Origin: UPXZ01 sp964541615
Lineage (GTDB): Bacteria; Bacteroidota; Bacteroidia; Bacteroidales; Paludibacteraceae
NCBI GenBank assembly: GCA_964541615.1
Contig: CAZIRA010000085.1
Coordinates: 1 to 11,472 of the forward strand
DNA length: 11,472 bases
Direction of reading: 5' to 3'
Positions 6,842-11,472 of this stretch are shown piece by piece (the first letter of the stretch is position 1; every line of letters begins with the position of its first letter). The notes beneath the pieces were generated by a model, which saw only the letters and a list, made by a program, of their open reading frames with translations, searched no databases and was not told where the DNA came from. Position numbers and translations under genes: made by a program.

Positions 6842-7756
6842 ATGAAAACTAGAATTTCACTTTTGATTGCACTACTTTTCTGTCTGAATATTGTTTCAGC
6901 GCAGGAGATGATTCCATTGTGGAAAAAAGGAAAAATGCCCAACAGTAAAGGGTTGGAGTTGAAAGACAGCGTTGCAAGTGAGAGGTTGTATCAAGTTGGT
7001 GCACCACGGATTTACACTTTCCTTGCCGATAAAGAGAAAAATACCGGGGCTGCTGTATTGATTGTCCCCGGAGGCGGCTACGTGAGATTACCATCGGACT
7101 ATTCCAATGTGCCGATTGCCAAATATTACCAGGAAAACGGGATCAATGCTTTCGTTATTTGTCACCGTTTACCCACTTCTCCTGATTTATTGCAAGCAGA
7201 GATTGCTCCTTTGCAGGATATACAGCGAGCCATGCGAATCATCAATGCCAATGCAGAAAAATGGAAAATTGACCCTGCACGCATTGGAGTTTGTGGAACT
7301 TCAGCCGGTGGTCACGGAGCTTCTACGCTGGGTACACACGACAATAACATTTCGGAAGTGGGAGATAAATTCGACAAATTTCCTTACAAGCCAGCGTTTA
7401 TGATTCTGATTTCGCCGGTAATTTCATTTGATTTGAAAATTGCTCACAAAGGAAGCCGCGATAATCTGATTGGGAAGAATCCTACCGAAGAAATGGTGAA
7501 ACAGTATTCCAATGAAAACCGTGTTACTAAAGATACACCGCCTGCATTGATGATTCATGCTGACAATGATCGCGGAGTGGTTCCGCAAAACAGCGTTGTG
7601 TTTTATCAGGCATTGAGGTCTGCTGGCGTTTCCAGTTCATTGCATATCTTTCCTTTTGGAGGTCATCAGATAAGCATTGAAAATAATCCGGGTTCTACCG
7701 CCATGTGGCCCTCTATTTCGTTGGAATGGCTGAAGGAAATGAAGTTTATTAAATAA
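6842..7756 (+). CDS. Exported alpha/beta-hydrolase, probable carbohydrate (pectin) esterase
   Basis: The 304-residue protein starts with a signal peptide at residues 1-20, with likely cleavage in VSA-QE, so it acts in the periplasm or at the surface. The mature part is an alpha/beta-hydrolase of the acetyl-esterase/BD-FAE kind. VPGGGY (75-80) forms the oxyanion-hole segment. The nucleophile is S154 in GTSAGGH. D243 in HADND and H275 in GGH complete the likely triad. Relatives remove acetyl or feruloyl groups from plant polysaccharides. The GH28 and PL22-like genes directly downstream make pectin the likely substrate, for example acetylated galacturonan, but this comes from context and not from a specific motif. 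The 127-base gap upstream has no TAnnTTTG element that I could find. An AGGAGG at 6789-6794 is too far from the start codon to act as its ribosome binding site. Confidence 0.8.
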   Translation: MKTRISLLIALLFCLNIVSAQEMIPLWKKGKMPNSKGLELKDSVASERLYQVGAPRIYTFLADKEKNTGAAVLIVPGGGYVRLPSDYSNVPIAKYYQENGINAFVICHRLPTSPDLLQAEIAPLQDIQRAMRIINANAEKWKIDPARIGVCGTSAGGHGASTLGTHDNNISEVGDKFDKFPYKPAFMILISPVISFDLKIAHKGSRDNLIGKNPTEEMVKQYSNENRVTKDTPPALMIHADNDRGVVPQNSVVFYQALRSAGVSSSLHIFPFGGHQISIENNPGSTAMWPSISLEWLKEMKFIK

Positions 7757-7796
7757 GGTAAATCGATTTTTTTAGAAATTGAAGCAATTGTTTGTA

Positions 7797-9161
7797 ATGA
7801 GAAAGGTTGTTCAGCTATTTTTAGGTTTGTCTCTGCTATTGGTTGGTATTCAGAATGTTGAAGCTTCTGTGAAGGTGAAAAAGGTGAAAGTGAAAGCTCC
7901 ATTCACCATGCCGGAAATTAAAACTCCCAATTTTGAAAAAAGCAAGAAATTGGTGATAACTGATTTTGGTGCAGTTCATGGAGATAAAGAAAAAACTTCG
8001 CAGGCAATCGATCAGGCAATCGCTGAAGCAAACAGAATCGGAGGCGGTGTTGTCGTTGTTCCGGAAGGGGAGTGGCTGACGAAAAAAGTCCATCTGAAAA
8101 GCAATGTCAATCTTCACCTGATGAAAGGTGCAGTTTTATTGTTTTCAGAAAATCCAGCTGATTATCTGCCCGCCGTACACACTACCTGGGAAGGTCTTGA
8201 GTGCTACAATTATTCGCCGTTAATCTATGCTTACCAATGCAAAAACGTGGCAATTACCGGCGAGGGCGAAGTGAAAGCAAAAATGGATACTTGGCAGAAA
8301 TGGGCAGGGAGACCTAGTGCCCACATGAACAGCTTGAAAAATCTTTACTACTGGTCATTTGACAATAAACCTGTGTATGAACGCAATATGGTAAACGATT
8401 CTTCAAATCTCAGACCACAGTTCATTCAGTTCAACAGAAGCGAAAATATTTTGATTGAAGGAATTCAGATTACTAACAGCCCATTCTGGACAGTACATCT
8501 TTATTTATCGAAGAATATTATCGTAAGAGGCATAAAAGTATATGCTCACGGTCACAACAATGACGGAATTGATCCGGAAATGAGCCAGAATATTTTGATT
8601 GAAAACTGTGTTTTTGACCAAGGTGATGACGCAATCGCAGTAAAATCGGGAAGAAGTCCGGAAGGTTGGCGCACAAAAACTCCATCCAAAAACATTGTGG
8701 TACGAAACTGTACCGTTAAAAATGGACATCAGTTGCTGGCAATGGGAAGCGAACTGTCCGGTGGCATTGAAAATATCTATTTGTCGAACTGCACCGTTTC
8801 TGAAAAAGCTAAAATGTTCAACCTTGTTTTCATCAAAACAAATGAACGAATGGGCGGATATGTGAAGAATATTTTTGTGGAAAATGTGACAGGTGGGAAA
8901 ATGGATTTTGGAGTTCTTGGTATCGAAACCGACGTTCTTTATCAATGGAGAAATCTGGTGCCGACCATTGAAAAAAGGCTGACACCAATCAGCAATATCA
9001 ACCTGACCAATGTTTCAGCTACAAATGTGCAGTTTGTATCGCGCGTTTTGGGACAAAAGGAATTGCCAGTAAAAAATGTGAATCTTACTAATGTGAAAGC
9101 CGAAACGATACGAACGGAAAAGCATGTGCATGAAAATATATTGAATTTCACTGAAAAATAA
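7797..9161 (+). CDS. Exported GH28 polygalacturonase-type glycoside hydrolase
   Basis: The 454-residue protein is a right-handed beta-helix pectinase. The ATG at 7797 is preferred over an in-frame TTG at 7779, because it starts a clean signal peptide (MRKVVQLFLGLSLLL, cleavage near VEA-S). Family GH28 residues are NDGID at 255-259 (D256), GDD at 276-278 (D277, D278) and GH at 310-311 (H311), which match the three catalytic Asp and the active-site His of fungal polygalacturonases. In the last signature, usually RIK, the protein has FIK at 345-347, so Lys is kept and Arg is replaced by Phe. The IT-DFGAV start of the helix and many N-I/V-x-I-x-N/G-C helix turns follow the family pattern. It probably hydrolyses galacturonan or a rhamnogalacturonan oligomer in the periplasm. 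It lies 40 bases after the esterase and 20 bases before the PL22-like gene, a tight operon. Confidence 0.9.
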   Translation: MRKVVQLFLGLSLLLVGIQNVEASVKVKKVKVKAPFTMPEIKTPNFEKSKKLVITDFGAVHGDKEKTSQAIDQAIAEANRIGGGVVVVPEGEWLTKKVHLKSNVNLHLMKGAVLLFSENPADYLPAVHTTWEGLECYNYSPLIYAYQCKNVAITGEGEVKAKMDTWQKWAGRPSAHMNSLKNLYYWSFDNKPVYERNMVNDSSNLRPQFIQFNRSENILIEGIQITNSPFWTVHLYLSKNIIVRGIKVYAHGHNNDGIDPEMSQNILIENCVFDQGDDAIAVKSGRSPEGWRTKTPSKNIVVRNCTVKNGHQLLAMGSELSGGIENIYLSNCTVSEKAKMFNLVFIKTNERMGGYVKNIFVENVTGGKMDFGVLGIETDVLYQWRNLVPTIEKRLTPISNINLTNVSATNVQFVSRVLGQKELPVKNVNLTNVKAETIRTEKHVHENILNFTEK

Positions 9162-9181
9162 CCACTGAAAATTTAACTTCG

Positions 9182-10525
9182 ATGAAGTATTTCCCGGCGA
9201 TAGTTTTTTTTATTTTGCTGTATTCATTTTCGCAAGAAAATTTAAATGCGCAGATCGGGAAACGTTTTCCTTCTGAGCGGAAAGTAATCAAAGACCCTGT
9301 AACAGGCAATCAGCTGATTTTTTTGACAAGCAAGCCAGTTGGTGATAGAAAAATCTATCAGACGCACAACCAGTGGACTTCGGATGGAAAATGGATTATT
9401 TTTTCTTCCAATCGTGTGAAAGGTGAAGCGTTGGCTGTGAATGAAAAAACGGGTGAAATAGTACAGGTTACCGAAGGAGGTTATTCCGGAATGCTTAATA
9501 TTTCGCGTAAATCGATGAAACTCTACTTCGTGCGGATGATTGATAATGAAAATAAATCCAAATCCATTGTTGAGGTTGATTTGGAAAAAGTATTTGCTGA
9601 CAGCAAAGCCGGAAACATAAAATCGGCTGATAATTATCAGCGAATTTGCGGAATAATTCCCGATGAATATCAGGCATTTGGCGATATGGCCCTGGATGCG
9701 GATGAGGAATGGGCATGGTTTCGGGTTGGCAAAGAAAAAGCGATGCAACACCTGCCTAAAGGTGTTAAAATTGAACCAAATTTCGGCCCCCGAAATATGG
9801 GTGAAGGTCCGGCAGGAATTGCAGGAATGAATCTGAAAACCGGAGAAACTAAATACGTAGTCTCGGTGCCGTTTCAAATGGGGCACCTTCAGACCAATCC
9901 ATGGGTCCCCGGGCAATTGATTTTCTGCTGGGAAACAGGCGGAAAAGCTCCTCAGCGTACCTGGATTGTCAATTCCGATGGCACTGGATTGCGTCCTTTA
10001 TATCCCGAAGCATCCTATGAATGGGTGACTCACGAAGCTGTAATCAGCAAAGACGAAGTAGCCGTGGCAATTCTCGGGCACAGAAAAATCCGGACTGAAA
10101 CAGACCCGACAGATTTTGAAGGAACAGGACATTATGGAGCAAATCCCGGTCAGGATGCTTCCTGGGGAAATACCGGAACACGTGAAAAACCAACTGGATT
10201 CGGCATCATCAATATCAACACCCGTGAAATGCACATTGCTGGGCAAATCCCGTTTGGAAGCGGATTTTGGCACGTTGGAGGTTCATCGGATAAACGTTTT
10301 GCAGTGGGTGATGATTTTGCAAGAAATATCTATCTAATAGACAGAAATTCAAGCGAGTTGAAGTTGCTCACAACCGGACATAAACCAACTGCAAGCGACC
10401 ATCCGCACCCGACATTCAATGCAGATGGGACTAAAATCGTGATTCAGTCCGCCATGCTTTCTGACGATAACATATCGATGAATATTTGTGTGGTACCTAT
10501 TCCTAAAAAATGGATGAAAAAATAA
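9182..10525 (+). CDS. Exported oligogalacturonate-lyase-like beta-propeller (PL22-related)
   Basis: The 447-residue protein has a signal peptide (residues 1-23, cleavage NA-QIG) and then PD40/TolB-like beta-propeller blades such as QWTSDGKWIIFSS. PL22 oligogalacturonate lyases cleave short unsaturated oligogalacturonates by beta-elimination with a His base and a His-bound metal. Matching places here are WVTHEA with H284, FWHVGG with H364, and DHPHPTF with H407 and H409. In the characterised Yersinia enzyme, as I recall it, a Gln sits three residues before the first His of the HxH pair; here that residue is Ala. About 35 residues around 315-350 appear to be extra. The known enzymes of this family that I recall are cytoplasmic, whereas this one is exported. 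The position after GH28 supports a role in pectin breakdown. It may be a true lyase, or a propeller protein that binds or cleaves another uronide. Confidence 0.7.
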   Translation: MKYFPAIVFFILLYSFSQENLNAQIGKRFPSERKVIKDPVTGNQLIFLTSKPVGDRKIYQTHNQWTSDGKWIIFSSNRVKGEALAVNEKTGEIVQVTEGGYSGMLNISRKSMKLYFVRMIDNENKSKSIVEVDLEKVFADSKAGNIKSADNYQRICGIIPDEYQAFGDMALDADEEWAWFRVGKEKAMQHLPKGVKIEPNFGPRNMGEGPAGIAGMNLKTGETKYVVSVPFQMGHLQTNPWVPGQLIFCWETGGKAPQRTWIVNSDGTGLRPLYPEASYEWVTHEAVISKDEVAVAILGHRKIRTETDPTDFEGTGHYGANPGQDASWGNTGTREKPTGFGIININTREMHIAGQIPFGSGFWHVGGSSDKRFAVGDDFARNIYLIDRNSSELKLLTTGHKPTASDHPHPTFNADGTKIVIQSAMLSDDNISMNICVVPIPKKWMKK

Positions 10526-10549
10526 GTAAAGTAAAAATTATTAAACCAA

Positions 10550-10586
10550 TCGTAAATTGTAAATAATTAATTCGTAAATATATAAG
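10550..10586 (+). repeat. TCGTAAA/TTGTAAA heptamer leader directly before the PHP gene
   Basis: Units TCGTAAA (10550-10556), TTGTAAA (10557-10563), TAATTAA (10564-10570) and TTCGTAAA (10571-10578) are followed by TATATAAG and then the ATG at 10587. The last part, TCGTAAATATATAAGATG, matches the end of the E1 leader (TCGTAAATATAAGATAAGATG) apart from small length changes. Both leaders also share AAATTATTAAA somewhat upstream, here at about 10536-10545. The 61-base gap after the PL22-like gene contains little else. Confidence 0.7.
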
Positions 10587-11472
10587 ATGTCAACAATAAA
10601 AGTTAATGCTCACATGCACACGCCGTATTCGTTCAGCGCTTTCAATGATGTGGACGATGCACTCGACAGAGCAGTGGCAGAAGAGGTAAAAGTGGTGGGA
10701 GTCAATGATTTCTACACTACGGAAGGTTACGAAGAATGGGCTGAAGGGTGTAAAAAACGCAACCTCGTTCCGTTGTTCAATATCGAATTTATCAGTTTGA
10801 ACGAGGAAGACCAAAAAGCCGGACTTCGCGTGAATGATCCGGGAAATCCAGGCCGTACCTATTTGAGTGGAAAAGGATTATCCTATCCATTTAAACTGGA
10901 AGAACCTTTTGCTTCGCAATTGGCTGGAGTGAGAAATGAAGCCAATCTGCAGGTTGAAGCCATGTGTGTGAAGCTGAATGAAATCCTCAAAGAAAAGAAT
11001 GCAGGATTCACGCTTGATATCGATTGGATTAAAGATAATTTGACCAAAGGTTCTATCCGCGAACGTCATCTTGCTAAAGCGCTTAGACTGAAAGTGTATG
11101 AGCATTGTGCTAATGATGAAACCTGCATTGCGAAGTTGTTTCAAGAACTTTTCGGTGGAAAGGAATTGAAATCGAAAACCGAAGATTTTGCTGGAGTTGA
11201 GAATGAAATTCGTGGAAATCTTTTGAAAGCGGGTGGTGCTGCGTTTGTTCCGGAAACAGCCAAAGCATTTCTCCCGATGCAGACAGTTTGTGATATTATC
11301 ATCGCTGCAGGAGGGATTCCAACGTATCCTTTTTTAGCAGATGACGCTGCTGGAAAATACACCGATTTTGAAGGAAATCTGGAAAAAGTGGCTGAGCAAC
11401 TGACCGAACGCGGTTTTCATTCTGTTGAATTTATCACCACCAGAAATGACGTGAAACTGCTTGAGGAATACG
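10587..11472 (+). CDS. PHP-domain protein, 3' end outside the window
   Basis: An open frame of 295 codons runs from the ATG at 10587 to the window edge without a stop. The start has a PHP-type metal motif, HMH at residues 9-11 within NAHMHTPYSFSAF. The next conserved block reads GVNDFYTTEG, with D41, where most PHP proteins have TDH; the metal-binding His is Phe42 here. FNIEF with E67 corresponds to the usual G-x-E metal ligand. A segment VNDPGNPGRTYLSGKGL (about 81-97) is probably a family-specific substrate loop. No signal peptide is present, so it is cytoplasmic. PHP proteins hydrolyse phosphate esters or related bonds with two or three metal ions, but the substrate of this one cannot be named. 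It follows the pectin block after 61 bases and may belong to the same transcript. The later PHP motifs lie beyond the window edge. Confidence 0.75.
   Translation, partial: MSTIKVNAHMHTPYSFSAFNDVDDALDRAVAEEVKVVGVNDFYTTEGYEEWAEGCKKRNLVPLFNIEFISLNEEDQKAGLRVNDPGNPGRTYLSGKGLSYPFKLEEPFASQLAGVRNEANLQVEAMCVKLNEILKEKNAGFTLDIDWIKDNLTKGSIRERHLAKALRLKVYEHCANDETCIAKLFQELFGGKELKSKTEDFAGVENEIRGNLLKAGGAAFVPETAKAFLPMQTVCDIIIAAGGIPTYPFLADDAAGKYTDFEGNLEKVAEQLTERGFHSVEFITTRNDVKLLEEY

Noticed and set aside
7779..7796. A TTG start 18 bases upstream of the GH28 ATG
   Set aside because: It would add six residues, including non-typical ones, before a signal peptide that starts cleanly at the ATG at 7797. No ribosome binding site favours it.
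9242..9916. A 224-codon minus-strand open frame opposite the PL22-like gene
   Set aside because: It is antisense to a signal-peptide-bearing propeller protein with clear motifs, and its product has an unusual Phe/Ile/His-rich composition without any motif.

Overview
The window looks like chromosomal DNA of a Bacteroidota, most plausibly an anaerobic Bacteroidales/Marinilabiliales-type carbohydrate degrader. The support is a one-chain E1alpha-E1beta 2-oxoacid dehydrogenase, no Shine-Dalgarno sequences in front of the start codons, a TAnnTTTG-type -7 promoter element, A/T-rich intergenic gaps, and signal peptides ending in Ala followed by Gln or Ser ahead of pectin-active enzymes. Every recognised gene is on the + strand. 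The species is not determined.

Layout: (i) 1-490 is an A/T-rich, apparently non-coding region with a plausible promoter near its right end. (ii) 491-5930 encodes a lipoate-dependent 2-oxoacid dehydrogenase complex in the unusual order E2 (dihydrolipoamide acyltransferase), E3 (dihydrolipoamide dehydrogenase), E1 (fused alpha and beta subunits, 819 aa). (iii) 6049-6714 is a fructose-6-phosphate aldolase/transaldolase-like enzyme of the small MipB/TalC type. (iv) 6842-10525 is a compact block of three exported proteins for pectin breakdown: an alpha/beta-hydrolase esterase, a GH28 polygalacturonase-type hydrolase and a divergent oligogalacturonate-lyase-like (PL22-related) beta-propeller. (v) 10587 to the right edge is the first 295 codons of a PHP-domain protein that runs out of the window.

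A working model is that the exported esterase, GH28 and PL22-like proteins deacylate and depolymerise pectin to galacturonate or unsaturated uronides, the aldolase works in central sugar-phosphate metabolism, and the E1-E2-E3 complex oxidises pyruvate or a branched-chain 2-oxoacid to an acyl-CoA with NADH formation. The window contains no SusC/SusD pair, transporter or regulator, so a complete polysaccharide utilisation locus is not shown.

The most unusual feature is a set of short tandem repeats that all have a 7-bp period but different sequences: a GAAACTC-type array inside the E2 coding sequence (842-890), an AGACCGA-type array directly after the E1 stop codon (5933-5960), and TCGTAAA/TTGTAAA-type arrays immediately before the start codons of E1 (3431-3470) and of the PHP gene (10550-10586). 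The last two leaders are near-copies of each other although they precede unrelated genes. I see no RNA gene, CRISPR array, transposase, phage gene or defence system, and nothing that clearly amounts to a new multi-gene system.
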